A stretch of DNA of 24,349 nt from Nitrospinae bacterium CG11_big_fil_rev_8_21_14_0_20_56_8. Lineage in GTDB: Bacteria; Nitrospinota; Nitrospinia; Nitrospinales; VA-1. Where the stretch lies: contig PCWF01000267.1 of the NCBI GenBank assembly GCA_002796165.1, forward strand, positions 16,357 through 40,705, given 5' to 3'. Shown here one piece after another: positions 7,716 through 14,806 of this stretch. Every line of letters begins with the position of its first letter. The stretch's first letter is position 1. Made by a program: the position numbers and the translations under genes. The notes under the pieces were generated by a model. The model worked only from the letters and a program-made list of their open reading frames with translations. It was not told the DNA's origin and did not search any database.

Positions 7716-8245
7716 CTATGATCTTCGGCCTCCACACATATGGTTTTAATTTTCAGGCCTGTATTTTTTCAATTTCCTGGAACACCGCTTCCTTTCCGCA
7801 GGCCCAATAACTTTCTTTTTAAAATCTTAAAAAATATAACTCAATAGCAACCGATGTGGAAATAAAAGTGAACATGCTCATCGCGGTACCCACCCGGTGT
7901 CCCGGGAGGCCCCCCTATCGGCGAAAACAGGATGTAAATTTCCACTTTGGGCGAATTTATCTTTCAACCCTTTTCTCCCATTTCTCCTGCCAGCTCTACC
8001 CAGGACCGTTTCCTTCGTGCTGACCGGTTCCTGGTGGTCTTTGGTTTCCCCTTTTGATTGAGTTTGTACGCTACGACACTTACCCTTTACCCAAGCTGGG
8101 GCCAATGACCCCTTGCTTTTAAAAATGGTCGCCTGTCAGGTAATGACCCCCACTAATCACTATGAATCCTCGTTTGGGGTTTGAGAAATCTTTGCAAGGG
8201 GACCTTGCCCAGCCCATTATTCTCGTCCCGGAAGTCAGTAGATCC
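7716..8245. other. Non-coding stretch, possible decayed mobile element end
   Basis: No supported gene is found in 530 bases. The first part (to about 7870) is AT-rich. Near 8104 and 8142 the 9-mer AATGACCCC occurs twice in direct orientation, 38 bases apart, flanking TTTTAAAAATGGTCGCC; repeated TGACCCC blocks of this kind are seen at ends of some IS21-family elements, but no transposase fragment is recognisable. A 75-codon reading frame at 7878-8105 (minus) has no ribosome site or family resemblance. Confidence 0.4.
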
Positions 8246-8884
8246 TCATTCCCACGAGACGGTAGCAATGGCACGGTTCAGGCGAGGCTGGCCCCAGGCC
8301 TTGGCCGCTGTGGGGCCCTCTCCCGGCTTGACATCGGTCCCGATCCCGGCTGAACCGATCTCCACCCGGCCCGTCTCGTTTTCAATATAAATCGCCGTCC
8401 CTTCCAGGAGCACGACTTCCAGGAAATCCGCTTTCTGCCCGCCCCAGAACTGGGTGCCTCGCGCGCCGATGACGGCCAGCGGGGTTTTCACCTCGAACAC
8501 GCTCCGAGCCCGGTTTTTAACCAGTGAACCGGTGATGGCGTGGAAAGCCCCCTCCGCCAGAGTGAACGCGGCGAAAAGGGATTCCCCCCCTTCTTCATGG
8601 TGAAATTGGTTCACGGAAAAGGTTGTCTTTTCACCCAGCGTGACCTGGCTCCCGTCATGAAACCGGATGAGGAGGCGGGCATCCGCTCCCGTCGTAATGA
8701 CATCTTTCACCCAGACCTCGGAGTTCAGTTCCAGCTTGCGGCTGGGGCTCCCGGTGGCGACGGCCTCGCCCCTGATCCGGGTGACCTTGCCCGCCAACTC
8801 GGCGGATTTCGCTGGCGCCGGGCTCCAAAAAATAGCGCTCCCAAATATCAAAATGATTGCGACGACTCTAAGCATCCCAAGCAA
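8246..8884 (-). CDS. Exported FecR-domain protein
   Basis: This 212-residue protein has an N-terminal signal peptide or anchor (hydrophobic run VVAIILIFGSAIFW, then SPAPAKSAELAG) followed by a periplasmic FecR domain. The FecR wording is clear: GKVTRIRGEAV, DVITTGADARLLIRFHDGSQVTLGE, an F-V-K-T-P-type strand (FEVKTPLAVIGARGTQFWG), then LEGTAIYIENETG. Stand-alone FecR proteins of this type, without a sigma factor next door, are common in environmental Gram-negatives and bind or scaffold in the periplasm; the precise role is unknown. AAGGAGGA sits six bases before a TTG at 8884 but 15 bases before ATG 8875, so TTG is the better start. The leader carries two abutting hairpins. It is divergent from the PAP2 gene, and the remaining C-terminus ends ATVSWE. 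Confidence 0.85.
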   Translation of the reverse strand: MLGMLRVVAIILIFGSAIFWSPAPAKSAELAGKVTRIRGEAVATGSPSRKLELNSEVWVKDVITTGADARLLIRFHDGSQVTLGEKTTFSVNQFHHEEGGESLFAAFTLAEGAFHAITGSLVKNRARSVFEVKTPLAVIGARGTQFWGGQKADFLEVVLLEGTAIYIENETGRVEIGSAGIGTDVKPGEGPTAAKAWGQPRLNRAIATVSWE

Positions 8885-8900
8885 GGCATTCCTCCTTATC

Positions 8901-8927
8901 CCGAATGGATTCGGCCCCGAGACGGGG
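8901..8927 (-). promoter_or_regulatory. Two abutting hairpins in the leader of the FecR-domain gene
   Basis: CCGAAT/ATTCGG (8901-8914, 2-base loop) and CCCCG/CGGGG (8915-8927, 3-base loop) are perfect and directly adjacent, ending six bases before the GGAGG ribosome site. They could stabilise the transcript or control ribosome access; no known riboswitch is recognised. Confidence 0.4.
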
Positions 8928-8958
8928 TTCCATTGTATTTTAATAAATATGGAAACTT

Positions 8959-8986
8959 TCGACACGATATAATGATATGCTAAAAT
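8959..8986 (+). promoter_or_regulatory. Sigma-70-type promoter for leader ORF and PAP2 gene
   Basis: TCGACA (8959-8964, five of six), a 16-base spacer and TAAAAT (8981-8986, five of six) predict a start near 8993, about 20 bases before the leader ORF. A TATAAT also lies inside the spacer (8968-8973) but has no matching -35. Confidence 0.55.
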
Positions 8987-9011
8987 TTTGTGACCGTAGC
9001 AGGGGACAGTC

Positions 9012-9059
9012 ATGCCCTTTCTCTTAGCGTTTTACATTTTGCCGCCGGAGCATAATTGA
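9012..9059 (+). CDS. Putative 15-residue leader peptide coupled to the PAP2 gene
   Basis: ATG at 9012 follows AGGGG (9001-9005) at an ideal six-base spacing and lies just after a predicted transcription start. It encodes MPFLLAFYILPPEHN and stops at TGA 9057-9059. The stop overlaps the TTG start of the PAP2 gene in the four bases TTGA, the hallmark of translational coupling. The peptide is hydrophobic with a Pro-Pro pair just before the end, a sequence that often slows ribosomes. It is not a known leader family. It could also simply serve to load ribosomes for the weak TTG start. Confidence 0.5.
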   Translation: MPFLLAFYILPPEHN

Positions 9060-9817
9060 GGCATTATGGCTACCCCGTTTTGGCTCTTGACCCCAACCCC
9101 TATTTTCCCATGCGCGCGATCCTGAATAAATGGCCTTTTCTCAAGGGACTGGTTTTATCGATCCTGCTGAGTTTCATGCCTCTGAACTGGAGCATCAAGG
9201 ACTGGTCCCGGGTCATCCTCGCCGTGGGCGGCACCCTGGCCGTCATGACGCTGGATCAGGATATCAAGGATTTCATCCACGTCGATCTGGAACTTCTGCC
9301 CCAGGATGTGGTGTGGCTGGAAAAGGGATTGAACGGGCGCTCGCTGACGATTTATATGACGGTCGCCTACCTGGGCGGCCTGGCGCTGAAAAATAACCTG
9401 GTCACCCGGGTGACGCTCATGTGCGCCGAGAGCTTTGTTTTATCCGGCGCGGTCGGCCAGGTCATCAAGTACTCGGTGGGACGACACCGCCCCAAGACGG
9501 GGGATTCGCCCTGGACCTGGGACGGCCCGCAGATCGAACATTCCAGTTCAAAGTCCTTTCCGTCGGGTCACACCACCGTCGCCTTTGCCATAGCCACCAC
9601 CCTGATCCTGACGGTCCGGCAGAAATGGGTGGGCGGATTGGGCTATTTCCTCGCGGTTCTTACGGCGATCACGCGTGTGGTGAAAAAGCAGCATTGGACC
9701 TCGGACGTTCTGTTCGGCGCCATTATCGGATATTTCGTCGCCCGCCAGGTCGTCCGGTTTCATGAACAATGGCGGGAGGAACCTCCTCCCCTCACCGCCG
9801 GGCGCGTGCCCTCCTGA
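9056..9817 (+). CDS. PAP2-family membrane phosphatase
   Basis: This 253-residue membrane protein has the three phosphatidate-phosphatase signatures: K138-x6-R145-P146, P169-S170-G171-H172 and (T)R207-x5-H213-x3-D217. The histidine in the second is the general acid and that in the third the nucleophile, by family knowledge. Members remove phosphate from lipid phosphates such as phosphatidic acid, phosphatidylglycerol phosphate or undecaprenyl diphosphate, with the active site on the periplasmic face; the substrate here is unknown. Hydrophobic helices occur at about 29-43, 52-65, 99-112, 120-136, 172-187 and 193-207. The TTG at 9056 is chosen because its first bases overlap the stop of a leader ORF and GGAG lies five bases upstream. 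The alternative ATG at 9110 has no ribosome site. Confidence 0.88.
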   Translation: MRHYGYPVLALDPNPYFPMRAILNKWPFLKGLVLSILLSFMPLNWSIKDWSRVILAVGGTLAVMTLDQDIKDFIHVDLELLPQDVVWLEKGLNGRSLTIYMTVAYLGGLALKNNLVTRVTLMCAESFVLSGAVGQVIKYSVGRHRPKTGDSPWTWDGPQIEHSSSKSFPSGHTTVAFAIATTLILTVRQKWVGGLGYFLAVLTAITRVVKKQHWTSDVLFGAIIGYFVARQVVRFHEQWREEPPPLTAGRVPS

Positions 9818-9989
9818 ACGGCCTCGACGTTCCCCCTCTGCGTCCCTGCATCGGGCGAGAAACCGATTCACCACGATGATCCTTGCCTTCCAATCACCGA
9901 TCCTGATAAAATTTCCGGACCCTAAGACACACAAACGGGATCCGGTATTCCGGTCTTTCGGAACAACCACTCCATTCATGGAAACCCAT

Positions 9990-10781
9990 ATGAAAATCCT
10001 GCTCAGTTGTTTGCTCTGCCTGTCGGTCGCCGCCACGGCGCAGGCTGAAATTATCGCGAAAGAAGTGAATTACACGTCGGGGGGAACGGCTCTGAAGGGC
10101 TACCTCGCGTACGACGACTCCATCAAGGGAAAGCGGCCGGGAATTCTGGTCGTCCATGAATGGTGGGGACATAACGACCATGCCCGGAATCGGGCGCGGA
10201 TGCTGGCCGAACTGGGCTATACGGCGCTTGCGGTAGATATGTACGGTGATGGGAAAACCGCGGACCATCCCAAACAGGCGGGAGAATTCATGCATGCCGC
10301 TTTCCAGGACTGGGAGGGGTCGAAGGCCAAATTCAATGAAGCCATGAAACTCCTGCAATCGCAGGCCACGGTGGATCCGGAAAAGATCGCCTCGATCGGC
10401 TTCTGTTTCGGGGGAGCCGTGTCCCTTCGCATGGCGCGGGGTGGGGCGAAGCTGGCCGGAGTCGTGGCGTTTCACAGCGCGTTGCCCACCGAGCCTCCGG
10501 TAACTCCGGGGAGTGTTCAAGCCGCGGTACTGGTTATCAATGGATCGGAAGATTCCTTCCTCCAACCCGAGCAAGTGGGTGCGTTCACGAAAGAAATGGT
10601 GGCGGCAATCGCCGATTTCACCTATATCAGCCTTGCCGGGGTCAAGCACAGTTACACCAACCCCAGGGCCGACGAATTTTCCCAAAAATTCAATCTTCCC
10701 AACCTGCAATACGACAAGTCGGCCGATGCGCGTTCGTGGCTGGCCATGCAACAGTTTTTTCATCGCATCTTCGCCCCATAA
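9990..10781 (+). CDS. Exported dienelactone-hydrolase-family protein
   Basis: This 263-residue alpha/beta hydrolase carries a typical signal peptide (MKILLSCLLCLSVAATAQA, cleavage before EI), so it should act in the periplasm. The dienelactone hydrolase triad is visible: nucleophile C139 in GFCFGGA, D188 in NGSEDSF and H220 in GVKHSYTN, plus E57 in VVHEWWG, the residue that restrains the cysteine in the family. Classic dienelactone hydrolases are cytoplasmic and open lactone rings in chlorocatechol breakdown; exported members like this have largely unknown ester or lactone substrates. An in-frame ATG at 9978 would add four residues (METH). GGA seven bases before 9990 favours the shorter form. 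It lies 172 bases after the PAP2 gene with no terminator seen between them. Confidence 0.9.
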   Translation: MKILLSCLLCLSVAATAQAEIIAKEVNYTSGGTALKGYLAYDDSIKGKRPGILVVHEWWGHNDHARNRARMLAELGYTALAVDMYGDGKTADHPKQAGEFMHAAFQDWEGSKAKFNEAMKLLQSQATVDPEKIASIGFCFGGAVSLRMARGGAKLAGVVAFHSALPTEPPVTPGSVQAAVLVINGSEDSFLQPEQVGAFTKEMVAAIADFTYISLAGVKHSYTNPRADEFSQKFNLPNLQYDKSADARSWLAMQQFFHRIFAP

Positions 10782-11083
10782 CATCCTTGATCCGGATGAA
10801 CAGGGGGTGAAAAGACCTGGGCCTGCGTCCACCCTGCCGTGTACCGGTGCGGTCCCGTTCCGCATCGCAGGGCCAAACCCGCGCTTTTCGATCTTCCCCG
10901 TCCTCAATTTTAGCTAACTGATTGAAATATTTATCGTTATTTTATCTGCAAAAACCTCCCGAACGATAGGGGTTGCGAAGTTTCTCTTCACTATCTACAT
11001 TTAAAGCAAGGGGTTGTTTTTCAATCCCAATGCCCACAACTACAAGAGAAATCTTGGGTAGGTGCCGTTGAGGAGGGCTTGCC
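10782..11083. other. Intergenic region with a hairpin
   Basis: No gene is supported in these 302 bases. A 7-bp hairpin GGGGTTG/CAATCCC with a TTTTT loop lies at 11010-11028 in the leader of the next gene, and a small CCC/GGG hairpin lies near 10957. No known riboswitch is recognised and no intrinsic terminator for the preceding hydrolase gene is seen. Confidence 0.4.
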
Positions 11084-11617
11084 ATGCTCCAGACCACGGG
11101 ACTGGTTTCGCCACCACCAATACGAAAAACCCGAAGGCCAATGGCCCGGGAGGTCCAAACCCATGTTCCGCCCAAGCAAAGGACGGTGGGAAGCCAGGTG
11201 GGCTCCTGGTTGATCCGTCTGCTGATTGTTGGGGCTCTGGGCGGGGGACTCTGGTGGGCCACCGAGCAAAAGAATGAGATGGATCTGAGCAAAACCTATA
11301 CCGAGACGATGTCGGCCCTGCTTAAGGGCTACATGGGTTGCAAGGCTTACTGGTACGCCCAGGGACCGGCTTCGGAGTGCACCCAGGGCCTCGTCAGCAC
11401 CTTTTACGGCCCGGCCGAGCACAATCTCGAGTTCAAGGTTCTCGATGCCTATAGCCACTCATTCGCCCTGCGGGCCATGAACCAGAAAACCGGAAGGGTT
11501 TTTCAAATCGACAACGAGGGCAAACTCTATCTGGACGTAAAGGGATGCCTGGTCCGGGTGGACTCGATGAAAGTATCGACTGAGGAGTTGGATACCCTCG
11601 CGCAAAAGTGCCAATGA
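11084..11617 (+). CDS. Single-pass membrane protein of unknown function
   Basis: The 177-residue product is not recognised. It has a basic, proline-rich N-terminus (1-40), one transmembrane helix at about 42-60 (WLIRLLIVGALGGGLWWAT) and an external C-terminal domain of about 115 residues. That domain contains four cysteines (86, 99, 155, 176), enough for two disulfide bonds if it is periplasmic, which the positive N-terminus supports. The segment 114-160 alternates polar and hydrophobic residues as in a small beta sheet. The start at 11084 has a strong GAGGAGGG six bases upstream; an internal ATG at 11141 has a poorer site. A terminator follows at 11679. No neighbour on this strand points to a role. 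Confidence 0.75.
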   Translation: MLQTTGLVSPPPIRKTRRPMAREVQTHVPPKQRTVGSQVGSWLIRLLIVGALGGGLWWATEQKNEMDLSKTYTETMSALLKGYMGCKAYWYAQGPASECTQGLVSTFYGPAEHNLEFKVLDAYSHSFALRAMNQKTGRVFQIDNEGKLYLDVKGCLVRVDSMKVSTEELDTLAQKCQ

Positions 11618-11678
11618 CCTTCGCTTCCGGGTTTCACGGGAAGGTTTAAAGGGAAAGGAGGAGAGAGGGGATTTTTTT

Positions 11679-11701
11679 CCGCCGTCGGCTTGGCGGTTTT
11701 T
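11679..11701 (+). terminator. Intrinsic terminator after the membrane protein gene
   Basis: CCGCC/GGCGG with an eight-base loop is followed by five T on the plus strand, 62 bases after the stop at 11617. The T run abuts the stop codon of the minus-strand micropeptide. Confidence 0.6.
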
Positions 11702-11775
11702 CAGGTTTTAAAGATAAACAGGAACAGTCCCAGCACGATGATGATGCCGGTGAACCACGTCATGAATTTAAGCAT
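11701..11775 (-). CDS. Putative 24-residue hydrophobic membrane micropeptide
   Basis: ATG at 11775 has GAAGGG seven bases upstream and encodes 24 residues starting MLKFMTWFTG and ending FLFIFKT before TGA at 11703-11701. A lysine at each end brackets an uninterrupted hydrophobic span, exactly what a single transmembrane helix needs. An alternative ATG at 11781 adds two residues but sits too close to the ribosome site. It lies 35 bases after the 70-residue acidic gene on the same strand, so the two are probably co-transcribed. Small bacterial proteins of this kind often modulate a larger membrane partner; no partner can be named. Confidence 0.5.
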   Translation of the reverse strand: MLKFMTWFTGIIIVLGLFLFIFKT

Positions 11776-11810
11776 GGACATTCCCTTCAATTTGCCCTTC
11801 GGTAAACTCT

Positions 11811-12023
11811 TTAATCCAAATTTTCGATATCCTCATCATCCAGAATATTGGCATCCACGCCCCTCTGAATGATCTCGTCGGCGATGGGGCCATAACCCTC
11901 TTCATAATCGTCTACGTTGACCTCATCAAAATCGCTGAAGCTGAGTGAATGCTCCATTTCGCACCACTCGCGGATCGCCTTGCTAAAGCGGAACACCCGC
12001 TGAACGGCTTCCAGTTTTTCCAT
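11811..12023 (-). CDS. Small acidic protein of unknown function
   Basis: This 70-residue protein, starting MEKLEAVQRVFRFSKAIREW, is not recognised. The first third is a basic, amphipathic helix and the rest is strongly acidic (DFDEVNVDDYEEGYG, then DDEDIENLD at the C-terminus). It has no membrane segment or signal peptide and two cysteine-poor, soluble halves, so it looks like a cytoplasmic binding or adaptor protein. The ATG at 12023 has GGAG six bases upstream; a longer reading frame to 12155 runs through the terminator of the receptor gene and is not credible. It follows that terminator, so it should have its own promoter; TATACT on the minus strand (12075-12080) is a possible -10 box without a clear -35. 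Confidence 0.7.
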   Translation of the reverse strand: MEKLEAVQRVFRFSKAIREWCEMEHSLSFSDFDEVNVDDYEEGYGPIADEIIQRGVDANILDDEDIENLD

Positions 12024-12117
12024 ACCTATCTCCCCTTCCCCGATTTTGGATCCCGGATCGGAACTCAGTTTAGTATATTTTGAATTGAAAAAAAACCGGC
12101 AGTTCCGAGGCGGGGCT

Positions 12118-12156
12118 AAAAAAACAGATGGGAGAGGTCCTGGAATCCCTCCCATC
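12118..12156 (-). terminator. Intrinsic terminator of the chemotaxis receptor gene
   Basis: On the minus strand GATGGGAG/CTCCCATC forms a perfect 8-bp stem with a 14-base loop, followed by TG and seven T. It starts 10 bases after the receptor's stop codon. Confidence 0.85.
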
Positions 12157-12166
12157 CGGGCCGACC

Positions 12167-14683
12167 TCAGTACCTGAATTGCCCGACCAGGGACTGGAGA
12201 TCAACCGCCATGCGCGAAAGCTCTGCGGAGGCTTTTTGAGTATCGCTGGCCCCGCCGGTGGTGCTTTGGGCGGCCTGGGCCACGCCGACGATATTCTGAG
12301 AAATCTCCCCACTCCCCTTCGCCGCTTCGGTGATGTTGCGCGTAATCTCGTTCGTCGTCGCGGTTTGCTCCTCCACGGCGCTGGCGATAGTGCTGGAAAT
12401 GTCGTTGATCTGATTAATGACCCGGGTGATTTCCTCGATCGCCCGGACGGAATTTGTGGAATCGCGTTGGATCGCCTCGATACGTTCGATGATATCCTTC
12501 GTGGCCCGGGCCGTCTCTTCGGCCAGCCCCTTGACCTCGCTGGCGACCACCGCAAACCCCTTGCCGGCCTCTCCCGCACGCGCCGCCTCGATGGTGGCAT
12601 TGAGGGCCAACAGGTTTGTCTGCCCGGCGATATCGCTGATCACCTGGACCACCTCCCCGATCTGGATACTGCTTTCTCCCAGTTTGCCGATGGTGGCATT
12701 GGTCGTCTTCGCCATCTGCACCGCATTGGCGGTCACTCTCGCGGCTTCGCTGGCGTTGGCGGCGATCTCGCGGATACTGGCGGACATCTCCTCCGCTCCC
12801 GTGGCAACCGTCTGGATGTTGGTGTTGACCTGCTCCGCCGCGCTGGATACCACACCGGCCTGCGCGGCCGTCTCCTCGGCGTTTCCGGCCATCTGCTGAC
12901 TGATGGCGGTCAATTCCTCGGAAGAACTGGAGAGCGCCTCGGCATTGGCCCCGAGCGTGGCGATGTTTTTCCTCAGGTTGGAAAGAAAATTCGCCAACCC
13001 CTCACCCATGTGACCGATGGGGTCTTCACCGCAAACGGTGACTTCGCGGGTCAGGTCGCCCTTTTCCGCGGCGTTGACGACCTCGAGCATGAGGTTCACC
13101 TTGTTCTTGAGATCCTCGGCCTGGGCCTTTTCCCGCTCCGCTTGTTCCCGGGTCAGGCGGGCCTGCTCCTCGGTGCGTTTCAGGAGCTCCTGAATCTCCT
13201 TTTTGGCTTCTTCTTCCTTCAGCGCCACTTCGCGCAGGTTCTTCACCATTTGCGACATGGAACTCCCCAGGGTCCCGACGCCGTCATCGCGAAGATTTTC
13301 ATTTCCCAAATCGTTCTGCGCGATAATCTGCGCCTGCTCGGCAAACCAATTCATCTTTTCGGTCATTCCCGCAAAGGCTTCGCCGAGGTCTCCGGCGACC
13401 TTCTCCCGCAACACCGGATTTCCCAGATCATCCTTCGCCAGGGTTTTGGCCTGGTTGACGAGTTGATTGAGGTTATCCAGCAATTTGTTAAATACGTTGC
13501 CCAGGATCCCGACCTCATCCGAACTCTCGACGTTGATTTTTTCCTGTTGCAGGGAACCTGCCGCCATCTGGTCCATCTTGTCGGAAACCAGGAGGAGCGG
13601 CCGGGTAATGCCACGAATGATGAACGTACCAAACCCGATCCCCAGCAGGAAGAGAACCGCCATGATCCCGTACTCGGCGCGAACCATTTTCTCGACCTTG
13701 GATTGAGAATGATTCGCCCATTCCGTAACCCCGGCGTTCATCGCCTTCAACAGGGGAATATTGTTTTGACTGATGTAGCGGGACGCATCCTGGACAGCCG
13801 GAAGATCGTCGAACACCTCTCCCGCATGGCGGGCAAATTCCTGCCAGCGCTCGTCAAATCCGGATATCGTCTGCAACAAGCCCGGATCCGTCACTCGGGA
13901 AAGACCCAGTTCGGAATCCCCAACGCGCAAGCCCTGAAGAAGACGGTTCTGGAGATCGATGAATTTCCTCCCCTCTTCCGCCGCCGCGGAATTACGGTAC
14001 AGGGCAAACTGCAGAACGGACTTGGAAACCCTCTGCACAATGGCCCTCAACCGTCCGGCAACGGAAACCGTCCGCGCGTCCATGGACTTGCCCAAATCCT
14101 CAACCAGGGCATTCGCCTCATCAAACAGGGGAACGTTGTTCTGGCTGATAGAATCGATATTCTTCTGTATGCCGGGCCACAGACTCGCAACCTTGTCCAC
14201 CCGTTCCGCGAATGGAAGCCAAAGTTTCTCGGTCGCTTCCAGCATGGCCATGATTTCAGGCGTTTCGGCGGCGACCAGGCCTTTTTCCGTATCGCCCCGT
14301 TTCAGTCCGGATAATACCCCCTCGAATTCAGTCTTGATCTGGCCAATCTCACCCGTCTTGCTCAAATCGCCCAATTGCAATTCCATGATGCTTTTGGAAA
14401 GTTTCTGAGTGAGCATTCGTTGTTTTCCCGCGAGATTGATCACGTTTCCGTCCAACTTCTGGTTTTCAAGGGTAAACACGGTGTAAAACACCACTCCAAC
14501 AAAGGAAACCAGGAGCACCAGGACCAGGGAGTACAGCTTGACGGGTAGGGTGCAAATGCCTTTTCGGAAGGCGGATGGGGATCTGGCTGAATCTGGACTT
14601 TTGAGTAATTCGACTTTTTTCTCCGCCGGGGAAACGGCTTCGGGAGGAGAATGGATTGGTCTTACTATAGTAGGAACTAGCAT
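12167..14683 (-). CDS. Methyl-accepting chemotaxis receptor with two PilJ-type modules
   Basis: This 838-residue transmembrane receptor has TM1 at 50-70, a periplasmic part with two PilJ-like modules (LAGKQRMLTQKLSKS at 84-98 and AGRLRAIVQRVSKS at 209-222), TM2 at 338-356 and a HAMP domain at 357-410. Further HAMP-like half repeats follow (415-453, 454-490 and about 537-578), then the methyl-accepting signalling domain to 838, with the hairpin-tip sequence IEAARAGEAGKGFAVVASEV at 698-717. It should control a CheA-type kinase governing flagella or type IV pili. No CheR/CheB-tethering pentapeptide is seen at the C-terminus (SLVGQFRY). The start at 14683 has AGGAGGG seven bases upstream; a longer frame to 14812 runs through a structured leader and adds non-family residues. 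Confidence 0.93.
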   Translation of the reverse strand: MLVPTIVRPIHSPPEAVSPAEKKVELLKSPDSARSPSAFRKGICTLPVKLYSLVLVLLVSFVGVVFYTVFTLENQKLDGNVINLAGKQRMLTQKLSKSIMELQLGDLSKTGEIGQIKTEFEGVLSGLKRGDTEKGLVAAETPEIMAMLEATEKLWLPFAERVDKVASLWPGIQKNIDSISQNNVPLFDEANALVEDLGKSMDARTVSVAGRLRAIVQRVSKSVLQFALYRNSAAAEEGRKFIDLQNRLLQGLRVGDSELGLSRVTDPGLLQTISGFDERWQEFARHAGEVFDDLPAVQDASRYISQNNIPLLKAMNAGVTEWANHSQSKVEKMVRAEYGIMAVLFLLGIGFGTFIIRGITRPLLLVSDKMDQMAAGSLQQEKINVESSDEVGILGNVFNKLLDNLNQLVNQAKTLAKDDLGNPVLREKVAGDLGEAFAGMTEKMNWFAEQAQIIAQNDLGNENLRDDGVGTLGSSMSQMVKNLREVALKEEEAKKEIQELLKRTEEQARLTREQAEREKAQAEDLKNKVNLMLEVVNAAEKGDLTREVTVCGEDPIGHMGEGLANFLSNLRKNIATLGANAEALSSSSEELTAISQQMAGNAEETAAQAGVVSSAAEQVNTNIQTVATGAEEMSASIREIAANASEAARVTANAVQMAKTTNATIGKLGESSIQIGEVVQVISDIAGQTNLLALNATIEAARAGEAGKGFAVVASEVKGLAEETARATKDIIERIEAIQRDSTNSVRAIEEITRVINQINDISSTIASAVEEQTATTNEITRNITEAAKGSGEISQNIVGVAQAAQSTTGGASDTQKASAELSRMAVDLQSLVGQFRY

Positions 14684-14806
14684 GGCATAGCCCTCCTGAC
14701 AGGAAGTCCCCAAATTGACCCCACCCAGGAAATCCGGGTCAATCGGGTTCACCTCTGTTATCCCGATTCGGATCGGGCGGGTCCCATGACCTTCTCGGCT
14801 GTCCCG
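14684..14806 (-). promoter_or_regulatory. Structured leader of the chemotaxis receptor gene
   Basis: The minus strand holds several stems in about 120 bases: CCCGAT/ATCGGG with a CCGA loop (14760-14775), TTGACCC/GGGTCAA with a 14-base loop (14715-14742), and TCCTG/CAGGA next to the start, which could hide the AGGAGGG ribosome site. No known riboswitch class is recognised. Confidence 0.4.

Noticed and set aside
7878..8105. 75-codon minus-strand frame in the gene-free region
   Set aside because: No ribosome site, no hydrophobic or domain pattern, and unusual composition; possibly decayed DNA.
8885..9013. Longer FecR-domain protein starting at 9013
   Set aside because: The extension would run across the promoter and ribosome site of the divergent gene and put 46 residues ahead of a clear signal peptide.
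9894..10907. 337-codon open frame antisense to the dienelactone hydrolase
   Set aside because: Shadow of a gene with an intact catalytic triad and signal peptide; the product resembles no family.
12128..14314. 728-codon open frame on the plus strand, antisense to the chemotaxis receptor
   Set aside because: It mirrors a well-supported coding gene; its composition is that of a reverse-complement shadow, with no ribosome site or domain.
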